Assembly (NCBI RefSeq): GCF_023241715.1
Contig: NZ_JALQCW010000005.1
Coordinates: forward strand, 95,977-159,976
Source: Pseudomonas morbosilactucae
GTDB lineage: Bacteria; Pseudomonadota; Gammaproteobacteria; Pseudomonadales; Pseudomonadaceae
Length of the DNA: 64,000 bases
Reading direction: 5' to 3'
Positions 1 through 9,168 of the stretch are shown here, piece after piece (the first letter of the stretch is position 1; each line of letters begins with the position of its first letter). Position numbers and translations under genes: made by a program. The notes beneath the pieces were generated by a model, which made no database searches, had not been told where the DNA came from, and saw only the letters and a list, made by a program, of their open reading frames with translations.

Positions 1-148
1 CCGCACCTTGCTGAACGGCAGCTTCAACTGGACCCGCAGCGCCACCACCGGCAACGAGGAAAACCTGCTGGTGATTGACCACCCGCAACTGGTGGCCAGC
101 TACCTCAAGGAGTTCAACGAGCTCTGGAACCGCTACGTGCCCCGTTAA
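1..148 (+). CDS. Phospholipase D-like domain protein, C-terminal fragment (gene cut by window edge)
   Basis: Only the last 48 codons are inside the window, reading in frame from base 2 to TAA at 146-148. The visible tail contains NGSFNWTRSA followed by NEEN and a helical end. The G-S-F-N-W-T then N-x-E arrangement is what normally follows the second HKD motif in phospholipase D-type nucleases and phosphodiesterases. The HKD motif itself would lie just outside the window, so catalytic competence cannot be judged. The stop codon overlaps the stop of the convergent gene by four bases (145-148). Family-level call only; whether it is a nuclease or a lipase cannot be decided here. Confidence 0.6.
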   Translation, partial: RTLLNGSFNWTRSATTGNEENLLVIDHPQLVASYLKEFNELWNRYVPR

Positions 149-1875
149 GCCTGGGAGGCGTAGCGCGAGCGCCAGGCCAGGCCGCTGGTAAAGCGTTCCA
201 TCAGTTGCGCCTGCAGTTCAGTGGCCCGCTCGGGGGAGCGCTTGTGCAGTTCCTCCAGCGCCTGGTGCAGGCGTGACAGGAGCTTTTTCTCACTGAGCAA
301 GGTGCTCAGGTTCAGAGCGTTGATGGCCTGGGCGAAACGCTGATGCTCGATGTGGTGCAGCAGCAGGCCCTCTTCCAGCGAATGGCTGCCGGCGTTCTGG
401 GCGTTGAGCCGGTCGTGCAGGGTTTGCGCCTGCTCCACTTCGTCGAGGTGCAGGTAGCTTTCGGCGATGTTTTCCAGGTACAGGGTCTTGTCGTCTTCAT
501 CGACGTCCGGGGCGTTCTCCAGCAGGTCCAGGGCCTGTTCCAGCAAGGTCCGGCCCTGGGCGGTCTGGCCCAGGCTATGCAACAGCTTGGCGTGCTCGCA
601 CAGGTACAGCAGTTGCATTTCGCTCTCTTGTTGCTGGCGCAGGCTGTGCATTTCCTCAAGGCTGGTACGCACCAGCCAGCTGTCCCGGCGATGGGCCGGC
701 AGGCGGCTTTGCCCCTGCAACTGGGTATGCAGGGCCTGCAAGCGCAAGCCGCTCCAGAACTCGTGGTCATCGCGCAGGCCGTCGATCTGTTGCAGGGCCT
801 TGGCCAGCAAGGCCTCGGTCCACTGCGGCTGCGCCGCGTGGTGCTCGTCACAGAGGTAGAGCATCATCCCCGGGCGCTGCGACGCTTCGCTTTCCCGGGC
901 CAGCAACAAGGCCTCGGCTTCTGCGGTCCGGCCTTGTTCCACGTGATGCTTCAGCAGCCTCAGCAGCAGGCTGTTCTGCTCGCTCGCCGGGGCAACGTCC
1001 AGCAGGCGCAGCGCGGCATCGACCTGGTGTTCGGCCAGGGCTGAATCCATCAGCTCGCCGTAGGTCAAGTAGGAGTGGGCATCGCCGATTTGCGCCAGCA
1101 GGCTGAACGCCGAGTCCAACTGGCCGGCACTGAACAAGGCGGCGGCCGCCTGCTCTTGCTCTTCTACCGGCAGTTGCGCGGCCCGGGTGAGGATCAGCTC
1201 GAACTGCCCTTGGTCCGCGTAGGCATCGAAGAGCCTGCGCAGTGTGCTCAGGCGATGGCTCTCGTCAGAGGCTTGGAACGTCGACCAGGCCTGCTCGACG
1301 CTGGCCAGTGCGGCGTCCTGCAGCCCGGCCTGATATTGCAGGCGTGCCAGGATCAGCAGGTTGTCGATGCTCTGGCGCTCCTGGGCCGACGGGTGTTGCG
1401 GGGCGCCCAGTTCGCCCAGCAGCGCCACGGCCTGGTCCTGTTCGCCGCGAGCCTGGAGGATTCGCACTTGCAACAGGGGCCAGGTGGGCAGGGACTCGCC
1501 GCAGCGGTCCAGCAGTTCCAGGCAGGCCTGGGTGTCGTCACTGTCGAGCAGCGATTCGATCAGGGTGTTGAGGATGTATTCCTGGGCATGGGGCGGCAGC
1601 CCGGCCCGTATCTCCAGGGCCTGGTCCTGGTGCCCGGCGAGGTAGAGTTCGGCGGCCACCAGTTGCAAGGCCAGCTCCTGGGCATTGCCGGTCATGCGCT
1701 GTGCCAGTTGCAGCGCCAGCAGCGGCTCGGCCTTGCTCAGCATCATCGCCTGATTGATCTGGGCATTGAGGTCGTGAAGCGACACCGGGCTAGGGGCGTT
1801 GAGCTTGCGGCGGGTGTACAGAATCAGCGCGATAGCAATCAGCGCAATGACAATGAGGGTGACAACGATGGCCAT
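145..1875 (-). CDS. Membrane-anchored helical-repeat (TPR-like) protein, function unknown
   Basis: A 576-residue protein. Residues 3-21 form one hydrophobic segment (VVTLIVIALIAIALILY) followed by TRRK, which predicts an N-in membrane anchor. The remaining 550 residues are Ala/Leu/Gln-rich with repeated short helical units such as LALQLAQRM, ALRLLDVAP and AEALLLARE, typical of TPR or SEL1-like superhelices. No catalytic motif is visible. A family-level parallel would be HemY- or YciM-like TPR scaffold proteins, but I do not recognise it as either. A good sigma70-type promoter lies just upstream. It converges on the phospholipase-D-like gene with a four-base overlap. The gene is probably real because coding bias is consistent over its whole length. 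Confidence 0.75.
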   Translation of the reverse strand: MAIVVTLIVIALIAIALILYTRRKLNAPSPVSLHDLNAQINQAMMLSKAEPLLALQLAQRMTGNAQELALQLVAAELYLAGHQDQALEIRAGLPPHAQEYILNTLIESLLDSDDTQACLELLDRCGESLPTWPLLQVRILQARGEQDQAVALLGELGAPQHPSAQERQSIDNLLILARLQYQAGLQDAALASVEQAWSTFQASDESHRLSTLRRLFDAYADQGQFELILTRAAQLPVEEQEQAAAALFSAGQLDSAFSLLAQIGDAHSYLTYGELMDSALAEHQVDAALRLLDVAPASEQNSLLLRLLKHHVEQGRTAEAEALLLARESEASQRPGMMLYLCDEHHAAQPQWTEALLAKALQQIDGLRDDHEFWSGLRLQALHTQLQGQSRLPAHRRDSWLVRTSLEEMHSLRQQQESEMQLLYLCEHAKLLHSLGQTAQGRTLLEQALDLLENAPDVDEDDKTLYLENIAESYLHLDEVEQAQTLHDRLNAQNAGSHSLEEGLLLHHIEHQRFAQAINALNLSTLLSEKKLLSRLHQALEELHKRSPERATELQAQLMERFTSGLAWRSRYASQA

Positions 1876-1937
1876 GGAGGTCCTTTCCTGTGGGTCTGCG
1901 GGACTCGCGCGGTGTGCGCCAGCCTGCGTGCGGCGCG

Positions 1938-1966
1938 GTTATAAAACGGTGGGCGCAGGCTGGCAA
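1938..1966 (-). promoter_or_regulatory. Sigma70-type promoter for the helical-repeat protein
   Basis: On the minus strand TTGCCA (1966-1961) is followed after exactly 17 bases by TATAAC (1943-1938). Each hexamer matches the consensus at five of six positions. The predicted transcript would start near 1931, giving a leader of about 55 bases to the start codon at 1875. Confidence 0.55.
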
Positions 1967-2094
1967 CCGTCTTTACCCAGGCAATGCGTTTCAACGGATG
2001 TCGCCCAGGGGCCGAGCGGGCGGTCAGCGGTCGGGCAGGGCACGGGGTTTCGGGTTAGACTTGCGACCTTTTCGCACAACCAAGAAGCCCACAC

Positions 2095-2637
2095 ATGGCC
2101 CAGCCGTCCACCACGTATAAATTTGAACTGAACCTGACTGACCTTGACCGTGGCGTTTACGAAAGCGTCAAGCAAACCATCGCCCGTCACCCTTCGGAAA
2201 CCGAAGAGCGCATGACCGTGCGTTTGCTGGCCTATGCCTTTTGGTACAACGAACAGCTGTCGTTTGGTCGCGGCCTGTCGGACGTGGATGAGCCGGCCCT
2301 GTGGGAAAAGAGCCTGGACGATCGCGTGCTGCACTGGATCGAAGTCGGCCAGCCGGATGCCGATCGCCTGACCTGGTGCTCGCGCCGCACCGAACGCACC
2401 AGCCTGCTGGCCTACGGTAGCCTGCGTGTGTGGCAGACCCGTGTGCTGGACACGGTGAAGAACCTGAAAAACGTCAACGTCGCCGGCGTGCCCCAGGACG
2501 TGCTGGAAACCCTGGCCAAGGACATGCCCCGCGTCATCAAGTGGGACGTGATGATCAGCGAAGGCACGATCTTCGTCACCGACGACCGTGGCCAGCACGA
2601 AGTCCAGCTGGAATGGCTGATGGGCGAGCGCGGTTGA
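2095..2637 (+). CDS. yaeQ: YaeQ family protein
   Basis: A 180-residue protein, the usual length of the YaeQ family. It starts MAQPSTTYKFELNLTDLDRGVY and shows the conserved blocks ETEERMTVRLLAYA, FGRGLSDVDEPALW, WIEVGQPD and LEWLMG. YaeQ has a compact PD-(D/E)XK-like fold. In E. coli it was first reported to compensate for loss of the elongation regulator RfaH, but its biochemical role is not settled. The start is the ATG at 2095; the preceding AAGAAG is only a weak ribosome site. It lies 60 bases upstream of recJ in the same direction and is probably co-transcribed with it. Confidence 0.93.
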   Translation: MAQPSTTYKFELNLTDLDRGVYESVKQTIARHPSETEERMTVRLLAYAFWYNEQLSFGRGLSDVDEPALWEKSLDDRVLHWIEVGQPDADRLTWCSRRTERTSLLAYGSLRVWQTRVLDTVKNLKNVNVAGVPQDVLETLAKDMPRVIKWDVMISEGTIFVTDDRGQHEVQLEWLMGERG

Positions 2638-2697
2638 TACTCGCCGCCAATTGCCCCGATTGATTCCCCGTTACTGAAGAGAAGCCCCACGAGCCCC

Positions 2698-4407
2698 ATG
2701 CGTATCGAACCCCGTGAGTTGCCTGCCGTCCTGCCGTTTCTGGGTGATCTGCCACCGCTGTTGACCCGTCTGTATGCCGCCCGTGGCGTGCAGTCCGAGG
2801 CGGAGCTGGACAAGAGCCTGGCGCGGTTGATCCCTTATCAGCAGCTCAAGGGCATCGATGCCGCTGTGGACCTGCTGGTGACCGCCCTGGATCAGCGCCA
2901 GCGCATCCTCATTGTCGGTGACTTCGACGCCGACGGCGCCACCGCCAGCACCGTGGGCCTGTTGGGCTTGCGCTTGCTGGGGGCGGCCCATGTGGATTAC
3001 CTGGTGCCCAACCGCTTCGAGTACGGCTACGGCCTGACCCCGGAAATTGTCGCCGTGGCCCTGCAACGCGAGCCGCAGTTGCTGGTCACCGTGGACAACG
3101 GCATTTCCAGCGTGGAAGGCGTGGCGGCTGCCAAGGCCGCGGGCCTGAAAGTGCTGGTCACCGACCACCACTTGCCGGGCCATGCGTTGCCGGCGGCGGA
3201 CGCCATCGTCAACCCCAACCAGCCGGGCTGCGAATTCCCGAGCAAGGCGTTGGCCGGGGTCGGGGTGATCTTCTACGTGCTCATGGCCTTGCGTGCGCGC
3301 CTGCGCAGCCTGGGTCGCTATGACAGCCAGCCGCAGCCGAACATCGGTGAACTGCTGGACCTGGTGGCCCTGGGCAGCGTGGCCGACGTGGTGCCCCTGG
3401 ATGCCAACAACCGCATCCTGGTGCACCAGGGCCTGGAGCGGATTCGCGCCGGGCGTGCGCGCCCGGGGCTGAAGGCGATTCTCGAAGTGGCCAAGCGCGA
3501 CCCTTCGCGCATCACCTCCACTGACCTGGGGTTTATCCTCGGCCCGCGTTTGAATGCGGCCGGCCGCCTGGACGACATGAGCCTGGGCATCGAATGCCTG
3601 CTGACCAGCGACGTGGCGGCGGCGCGGCAAATGGCCGGCCAGCTGGACGAACTGAACCAGGACCGTAAATCCATCGAGCAAGGCATGCAGCGCGAGGCCT
3701 TGGCCCAGCTCAAGGACCTGCCCGTGGAGTCGATGCCGTTCGGCCTGTGCCTGTTCGACGCCGACTGGCACCAAGGGGTGATCGGGATTCTCGCCTCGCG
3801 CCTGAAAGAGCGTTACCACCGGCCGACCATCGCATTTGCCGATGCCGGCGACGGCATGCTCAAGGGCTCGGCGCGTTCGGTGCCGGGGTTCCATATCCGT
3901 GATGCCCTGGATGCAGTAGCGGCCAAGCACCCGGATTTGATCAGCAAGTTTGGCGGCCACGCCATGGCCGCCGGCCTGTCCTTGCCCGAAGAGAACTTCC
4001 CGGCATTCGCCGAGGCCTTTGACGCCGAAGTCCGGCGCCAACTGCAAGAGGAAGACCTCACCGGGCGCCTGCTGTCGGACGGCACCCTGGCGGTGGAAGA
4101 GTTCCACCTGGAACTGGCCCGCGCCCTGCGCCACGCCGGTCCCTGGGGCCAGCATTTCCCTGAACCGATGTTCCACGGCGTGTTCCAGTTGGTGGAGCAG
4201 CGCATCGTCGGCGAGCGCCACTTGAAGGTGGTGCTGCGCAGCGAGTGCGGGTCCCTGAAACTCGACGGCATCGCCTTTGGCATCGACCGCGAAGTCTGGC
4301 CCAACCCGACCATTCGCTGGGTGGAACTGGCCTACAAACTCGACCTCAACGAATTCCGTGGCCAGGAAACCGTGCAACTGATGATTGCCCATATCGAACC
4401 GCGCTGA
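2698..4407 (+). CDS. recJ: Single-stranded-DNA-specific exonuclease RecJ
   Basis: A 569-residue protein, close to the usual RecJ length. It belongs to the DHH phosphoesterase superfamily: DFDADG near residue 75 (motif I), TVDNGIS (motif II), DHH at about 156-158 (motif III) and GSVADVVPL (motif IV) supply the metal-binding aspartates and histidines. The DHHA1 domain follows with LGPRLNAAGRL and GGHAMAAGLS, and then an OB-fold C-terminal region. RecJ degrades single-stranded DNA 5' to 3' in RecF-pathway recombination, mismatch repair and base excision repair in the cytoplasm. The start ATG at 2698 follows the purine-rich GAAGAGAAG. All motifs are intact. Confidence 0.97.
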   Translation: MRIEPRELPAVLPFLGDLPPLLTRLYAARGVQSEAELDKSLARLIPYQQLKGIDAAVDLLVTALDQRQRILIVGDFDADGATASTVGLLGLRLLGAAHVDYLVPNRFEYGYGLTPEIVAVALQREPQLLVTVDNGISSVEGVAAAKAAGLKVLVTDHHLPGHALPAADAIVNPNQPGCEFPSKALAGVGVIFYVLMALRARLRSLGRYDSQPQPNIGELLDLVALGSVADVVPLDANNRILVHQGLERIRAGRARPGLKAILEVAKRDPSRITSTDLGFILGPRLNAAGRLDDMSLGIECLLTSDVAAARQMAGQLDELNQDRKSIEQGMQREALAQLKDLPVESMPFGLCLFDADWHQGVIGILASRLKERYHRPTIAFADAGDGMLKGSARSVPGFHIRDALDAVAAKHPDLISKFGGHAMAAGLSLPEENFPAFAEAFDAEVRRQLQEEDLTGRLLSDGTLAVEEFHLELARALRHAGPWGQHFPEPMFHGVFQLVEQRIVGERHLKVVLRSECGSLKLDGIAFGIDREVWPNPTIRWVELAYKLDLNEFRGQETVQLMIAHIEPR

Positions 4408-4692
4408 CGTCCCTCGGGCATCCCCACCTGTCACTCTCGTGCCCATGCTCTGTGTGGGCATGCCGCGTCTGACGCTCGGCGTCATTTGAGGGCGGTTATC
4501 ACTCCGTCAGTCCAAGAGGCGAGCAAACTTGCCGCTGGAGGCTGACCTTTCGACTAGTCTCTAAACACTGTCTGATTGGCCTTGTGACCTTTTGTCATTC
4601 TTCTACCCGCGGGGGCGGGCGTTCTCTTCGCTGTCACTTGTCGACCCTTCAAACAGCACCCTGGAGCCTGACCATTGATCGAGAGGTGCCCC

Positions 4693-5799
4693 ATGAGTCT
4701 GTTGCTTGAACCCTATACCCTGCGTCAACTGACCCTGCTCAACCGCATTGCCGTGTCGCCCATGTGCCAATACTCCAGCGTCGATGGCCTGGCCAACGAC
4801 TGGCACCTGGTGCACTTGGGCAGCCGTGCGGTGGGCGGTGCCGGGTTGATTTTCACCGAAGCCACGGCGGTCACCGCCGACGGACGCATAACCGCCCAGG
4901 ACCTGGGCCTGTGGAGCGACGAGCACATCGAACCCTTGCAACGCATCACCCGTTTTATCAGCGCCCAGGGCGCGGTAGCGGGGATCCAGCTGGCCCACGC
5001 CGGGCGCAAGGCCAGCACCCATCGGCCCTGGATCGGCAAGCACGGCAGCGTCAAGCCCGAAGACGGCGGTTGGGTGCCGGTGGGACCTTCACGGATTGCC
5101 TTCGACCCTCAGCACACCCCGCCTACGCCGTTGGATGAAGGGCAGATCGGCGAGATCATCCAGGCCTTTGTCGACGCGGCCAAACGGGCCCTGGTGGCCG
5201 GCTTCAAGGTGGTGGAGGTGCACGCCGCCCACGGTTACCTGTTGCACCAGTTCCTGTCGCCCATCAGCAACCAGCGCCAGGACCAGTACGGCGGTTCGTT
5301 TGAAAATCGCATCCGCCTGGTGCTGCAAGTGACCGCGGCGGTGCGTGAGGTCTGGCCCGAGGAGTTGCCGCTGTTTGTGCGGGTTTCGGCCACCGATTGG
5401 GTGGAAGACGGCTGGAACCCGGATGAAACCGTGGAACTGGCGTTGCGCCTGAAAGATTTGGGGGTGGACCTGATCGATGTGTCCTCCGGCGGCACGGCGG
5501 CCAACGCCGAGATTCCGACGGGGCCGGGGTATCAGACACGTTTTGCCGAGCGGGTGCGTAAGGAGGCGGGGATCGCCACCGGCACCGTGGGCCTGATCAC
5601 CGAGCCGGCTCAGGCGGAACACATTCTGCGTACCTGCCAGGCGGATATCATCCTTCTGGCCCGGGAGCTGCTGCGTGACCCTTACTGGCCGCTGCATGCC
5701 GACGACGACCTGGGCGGGCGCAAAGCCATCTGGCCGGCGCAGTACCAGCGCGCCACCCACCGCGACCAGCCGATTCATGAGTCGGATGTGCGCGATTAG
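4693..5799 (+). CDS. Old Yellow Enzyme family NADH:flavin oxidoreductase (XenA/YqjM type)
   Basis: A 368-residue FMN-dependent TIM-barrel ene-reductase. PMCQY near residue 25 holds the cysteine typical of the YqjM/XenA subgroup, HAGRKAS follows, and VHAAHGYL (His177 and His180) forms the substrate-binding pair. QYGGSFENR and the C-terminal ILLARELLRDP complete the family signature. Such enzymes reduce activated alkenes, quinones, nitro compounds and xenobiotics with NAD(P)H. I start it at the ATG at 4693 because GAGAGGTG sits at proper spacing; an in-frame upstream start at 4675 has no such site. It has its own upstream region of 285 bases and ends at a strong terminator. The substrate cannot be assigned. 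Confidence 0.88.
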   Translation: MSLLLEPYTLRQLTLLNRIAVSPMCQYSSVDGLANDWHLVHLGSRAVGGAGLIFTEATAVTADGRITAQDLGLWSDEHIEPLQRITRFISAQGAVAGIQLAHAGRKASTHRPWIGKHGSVKPEDGGWVPVGPSRIAFDPQHTPPTPLDEGQIGEIIQAFVDAAKRALVAGFKVVEVHAAHGYLLHQFLSPISNQRQDQYGGSFENRIRLVLQVTAAVREVWPEELPLFVRVSATDWVEDGWNPDETVELALRLKDLGVDLIDVSSGGTAANAEIPTGPGYQTRFAERVRKEAGIATGTVGLITEPAQAEHILRTCQADIILLARELLRDPYWPLHADDDLGGRKAIWPAQYQRATHRDQPIHESDVRD

Positions 5800-5812
5800 G
5801 CCTGTTGGGCAT

Positions 5813-5844
5813 AAAAAAACCGGTCCAAATGGACCGGTTTTTTT
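5813..5844. terminator. Bidirectional Rho-independent terminator
   Basis: CCGGTCC (5820-5826), a four-base loop AAAT and GGACCGG (5831-5837) form a perfect stem. It is flanked by a run of A on the left and a run of seven T on the right. It sits between the convergent oxidoreductase gene and opgD and can stop transcription from both. Confidence 0.9.
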
Positions 5845-5879
5845 GTCGGCGGCTTTAGGGCGCCATCGCTGTCAGCGGA

Positions 5880-7499
5880 TCACGGGTATTTGCGTTTGTC
5901 CGGTGCGGGCGGGAAGTACTGGTAGAGCCAGGTTTCGCTCAGGGTACGGTCCTGGGTGCGGATAAACAGGCGCATTTCCACCGGGTCCACGCTGTCGTTG
6001 GTCGGGTACCAGTCGAAGAGAATGCGGAAGCCCTTGATGGGGTCCAGAGGCAGCACATGGATGTCCTTGATCTGGCCGTTGGAGGCGCTGATCACGGGTT
6101 CGATCCCGGTGCCGGCCGGCAACCGGTCGAGGCCGCCACCGTTGAAATCCACCGCGAAGCGCCGCGCCCAGACCGGCGGGTAGTGCTCCCCCGGGGCCCA
6201 GCCTTCGACAAAACCGCCCATGCCCGAACGGGTGGCATTGACCCGTGCCAGGGGCGTGCTCACCGGTGGCAGGGCGCTCCAGTAGAGCTTGTAGCCGTAG
6301 TTCAGCGAGTCGCCGGCGGCCACGGGCTTTTTCGGGGTCCAGAAGGCCACGATGTTGTCCATGGTTTCCCCGGTGGTGGGGATTTCCAGCAGGTCGATGG
6401 AGCCTTCGCCCCACGCCGTGGTGGGCTCGACCCACAGGCTTGGGCGCTTGCTGTACCAGTCCACGGTGTCCTGGTAGTTGGCGAACTCGTGGTCGGTCTG
6501 CACCAGGCCAAAGCCTTTCGGGTTGGTGTCGGCGAAGGCGTTGAATTGCAGGGTGGCCGGGTTGTTCAGCGGGCGGCAGATCCACTCGCCGTTGCCGCGC
6601 CACATGGCCAGGCGGTCGGAGTCGTGGATCTGCGGGTGGATGGTGTCGCACATGCGCCGTTCGTGGTTGCCGCAGCTGAACATGCTGGTCATCGGGGCAA
6701 TGCCCAGTTGTTCGATGGCGGTGCGGGCGTTGACGTGGGCGTCGATGTCCATCACCACGCGCTCGGCCTGGCAGTCGATATCAAAGCGGTAGGCACCGGT
6801 GGCACTCGGCGAGTCGAGCAGGGCGTAGACCACGAAGCGGGTGCTGTTCTTGTCCGGGGTCTCGAACCAGAACTGGGTGAAGTCGGGGAATTCTTCACGC
6901 TTCTTGGCGTAGGTGTCGATCGCCAGGCCCCGGGCCGACAGGCCGTATTGGCCGGTGGCGTCCACGGCGCGGAAGTAGCTGGCGCCGAGGAAGGACACCA
7001 CGTCGTGCTTGTCCAGCTCCGGGGCCTTGAACAGTTTGAAGCCGGCAAAGCCCAGGTCGCCCTTGAGCTGGGCCGTGTCGACGCTGGTGTTCTGGTAGTT
7101 GAACAGCGGTGGCCGGAAGTGCACTTCCCGGGCCTGACGGGTCTGCGGGTCGACGCTGTGCATGCGCACCGGCTGCTTGAAGCCCATGCCGACATGGAAG
7201 AACTGCACGTCCAACTGGCCGTTGAGTTCGTTCCACAGCGAATGCTTGGCGTCGTACTGGATGGCGTTGAAATTCTGCGGCGTCATGGTCGCCAGGGTCG
7301 GCGGCAGCACCTGTTTGGTGTCGACATAACGGCTGCCGGCCAACTGCTTGGCCTGGGCCTTGAGGCCCTCGAAATCGAAGGTTTTTGCCTGGCCATCAGC
7401 GGCGCCGGCCCAGGCGCGGGCCGCCAGCAGGCCGCTGGCCGAGAGACCGGTGTAGGCCGCGAGGGCCATGGAGGCTTTCAGTAGATTCCTGCGGTGCAT
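5880..7499 (-). CDS. opgD: Glucan biosynthesis protein D (periplasmic, Tat-exported)
   Basis: A 539-residue protein of the MdoG/OpgG-OpgD family, close to the 551 residues of E. coli OpgD. The N-terminus [18 protein letters not shown] is a twin-arginine signal with an AWA cleavage region near residue 31; the Tat signal separates OpgD from Sec-exported OpgG. Blocks such as [28 protein letters not shown] and [12 protein letters not shown] fit the family. It acts in the periplasm on osmoregulated periplasmic glucans, setting their backbone structure. No opgG or opgH is next to it, although a different glucan synthase (ndvB) lies at 60-63 kb. It shares the terminator at 5813-5844 with the convergent gene. 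Confidence 0.93.
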   Translation of the reverse strand: MHRRNLLKASMALAAYTGLSASGLLAARAWAGAADGQAKTFDFEGLKAQAKQLAGSRYVDTKQVLPPTLATMTPQNFNAIQYDAKHSLWNELNGQLDVQFFHVGMGFKQPVRMHSVDPQTRQAREVHFRPPLFNYQNTSVDTAQLKGDLGFAGFKLFKAPELDKHDVVSFLGASYFRAVDATGQYGLSARGLAIDTYAKKREEFPDFTQFWFETPDKNSTRFVVYALLDSPSATGAYRFDIDCQAERVVMDIDAHVNARTAIEQLGIAPMTSMFSCGNHERRMCDTIHPQIHDSDRLAMWRGNGEWICRPLNNPATLQFNAFADTNPKGFGLVQTDHEFANYQDTVDWYSKRPSLWVEPTTAWGEGSIDLLEIPTTGETMDNIVAFWTPKKPVAAGDSLNYGYKLYWSALPPVSTPLARVNATRSGMGGFVEGWAPGEHYPPVWARRFAVDFNGGGLDRLPAGTGIEPVISASNGQIKDIHVLPLDPIKGFRILFDWYPTNDSVDPVEMRLFIRTQDRTLSETWLYQYFPPAPDKRKYP

Positions 7500-7693
7500 G
7501 GGTGAACCTTATGGCTGGGATCCCGGAGCCCTTCCTGGCTGCGCACGGGGTCGCGAATTGAGGTTCGGTCATGCCTTCGGCCAAACGCAATGGACTGTTA
7601 TCAGAGGGCAAAGAGGATAAACGGTTCGCCGACGGCAAAAAATCTCCAGGATGTGTCCATTGGTAAATAAATCCCCGCGCCGGTTCGCCAGCC

Positions 7694-8685
7694 TCAGAGG
7701 CAGTGGGTTCCGGGCGGCGGGGTCAGCCCTTGCTTGGCGTAGTAGGCCAGGGTGTGCAGCACCTCGTCGTCGCCTTTGTCGGCGGCCAGTTGGTAGCAGG
7801 CCAGGGCCCGAGGCTGGTCTTTCGCGCCCCAGGTGCCGTCGGCGTAGGCGCTGCCGAGCACCGAATACACCTGCCCCGAATCGAAGCGCTTGGCGGCCTG
7901 TTGCAAGGTGCTTTCGGCCTTGCCCGGGTCTTTGCAGGGCTCGTCGGACACGTCGTCACCGCCGTGGCAGTAGAAACCCGACAGCAGCATCGCGGCATCG
8001 GCATTGACCTCGGCGTAGGTCGAAGTCAGTTGCTCGATCTGCGCCGGGGGCACGGCCGGAGACATGCCCGAATAGCCGAGTACCACTGCCCGTACTGCAC
8101 CTTCGGCCGAGCCCTGGGCGGCGGCGTCGAGGTCGATGCGTTGGGCCAGCTCGAAGAAATAAGGGGTCAGCAGGTACTGTTCCCGCGCGCCAAAGCCTTC
8201 GTACAGCGAGCCCTTGCGCAGCTTGCGTTGCAGCGCGGTTTCGTTGGCCGGCGCGCGCTCATTGAGCATCGACTCCACTGACCACTGTTCGATACGGGCC
8301 AGGTTCCAGCAGCTGTTCTGCTTGAACACAAAGGCCTGTAGCACATCCCCCAATTGATCGTGGACCACCAGGGTCTGCTCATCGACCCAGAAGCTTTGCA
8401 GGCCGCCCGGGCCTGTGCCTGGGGATCCAGCAGCGCCAGGGCACCCTCCGGCAGGGCCGACAGTTTTTGCCGCACGGTCACGCTGCGGCCGCGGTCATCG
8501 TAGGCCGGGCGCTGCTCGACCAAGGGTGAGGCGCTGAAGGCGGTCTGCAACTCGGGGTTTGTGGCGAAGGCCTGGACAAAGCTTTTCAGGTCTGAGGAGG
8601 GGCAAGCGGGCTCGGCGGCCTGGGCCCCGGCACTGAAGGCCAGGCTCAACAGGCTCAGGCGCAGGGCGTGGTGGAATCTGGACAT
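7694..8685 (-). pseudogene. Secreted Sel1/TPR-like protein gene interrupted by a frameshift
   Basis: Two overlapping frames look like one gene. The first part starts with a signal peptide (MSRFHHALRLSLLSLAFSAG, cleavage near AQA) and runs as good coding sequence through SALPEGALALLDPQAQARA. It then turns into Cys/Trp/Arg-rich nonsense. From about 8410 the neighbouring frame takes over with LQSFWVDEQTLVVHDQLGDV and continues to TPPPGTHCL. Adding one G to the GCGG run at about 8402-8412 would restore a single frame of about 330 residues. The C-terminal half holds Sel1-like units (VLGSAYADGTWG, ALACYQLAADKGDDE). This is either a real inactivating deletion or a sequencing error. The function is unknown; the product would be periplasmic. 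Confidence 0.7.
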
Positions 8686-8718
8686 AGGGCTATCCGTGGC
8701 GAAAGGGGGCAAAAGGGG

Positions 8719-9168
8719 TCATTGGCTGTCCGGGTCGCAATACAGCACCGAGCCGCTGGGGTTCTGTCGGTCGGCCATCAAGCGGGGCTGGTGGATGCCG
8801 TCACCGTCGAAGCCTGGGCCAAGGCGGGTGCGCACGCTGGCCACATCGTCCTTGAAGTACAGGGCATGCACCGAGAACGGCCCGCGGTAGGGAATCGCCA
8901 CGGCAAGCACCGTCAGCCCGTGGAAGCGCTCGTCGACGCAGTAGCGTGCCACTTCGTCGACGTCGCAAGGCAGCAGTTGGCGTTCCACGAAGTAGTCGCC
9001 GCTGGGTTGTTGATCGACGGGGTTGAGGTACACCTGATCGACACGGCAGGTGGCCAGGTCAGCGAACTGCTGCTCCAGGCTCGTCGCCAGGCTAGGGCCG
9101 CACGTGCCCAGCGTGCCCAGCAGGGTCAGGTATTTCAGCGTTGCCGTTACGCGCGTGCCATTAGCCAT
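8719..9168 (-). CDS. Small secreted protein of unknown function, with cysteines
   Basis: A 149-residue protein with a hydrophobic N-terminal segment (TATLKYLTLLGTLG) ending near SLA at about residue 28, which looks like a Sec signal peptide. The mature part has several cysteines (LATCRVD, LLPCDVD, ARYCVD, VLYCDPD), suggesting disulfides in the periplasm. The start at 9168 is preceded by a perfect Shine-Dalgarno sequence, AGGAGGTG, and overlaps the last eight bases of the upstream membrane-protein gene, so translation is probably coupled. It ends 33 bases before the frameshifted Sel1 gene. I do not recognise the family. Gene position and secretion are well supported; function is open. Confidence 0.7.
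   Translation of the reverse strand: MANGTRVTATLKYLTLLGTLGTCGPSLATSLEQQFADLATCRVDQVYLNPVDQQPSGDYFVERQLLPCDVDEVARYCVDERFHGLTVLAVAIPYRGPFSVHALYFKDDVASVRTRLGPGFDGDGIHQPRLMADRQNPSGSVLYCDPDSQ

Noticed and set aside
2671..4485. A 604-codon open frame on the minus strand opposite recJ
   Set aside because: It is the antisense shadow of recJ. The composition is dominated by Gln, His, Gly and Arg with no domain, and recJ itself has all family motifs.
4408..4692. 285-base gap between recJ and the oxidoreductase gene examined for a small gene or RNA
   Set aside because: Only a weak TGCCCA / TGGGCA hairpin near 4440-4460 and the CGACTAGTCTC word were seen. No open frame with a ribosome site and no clear RNA structure.
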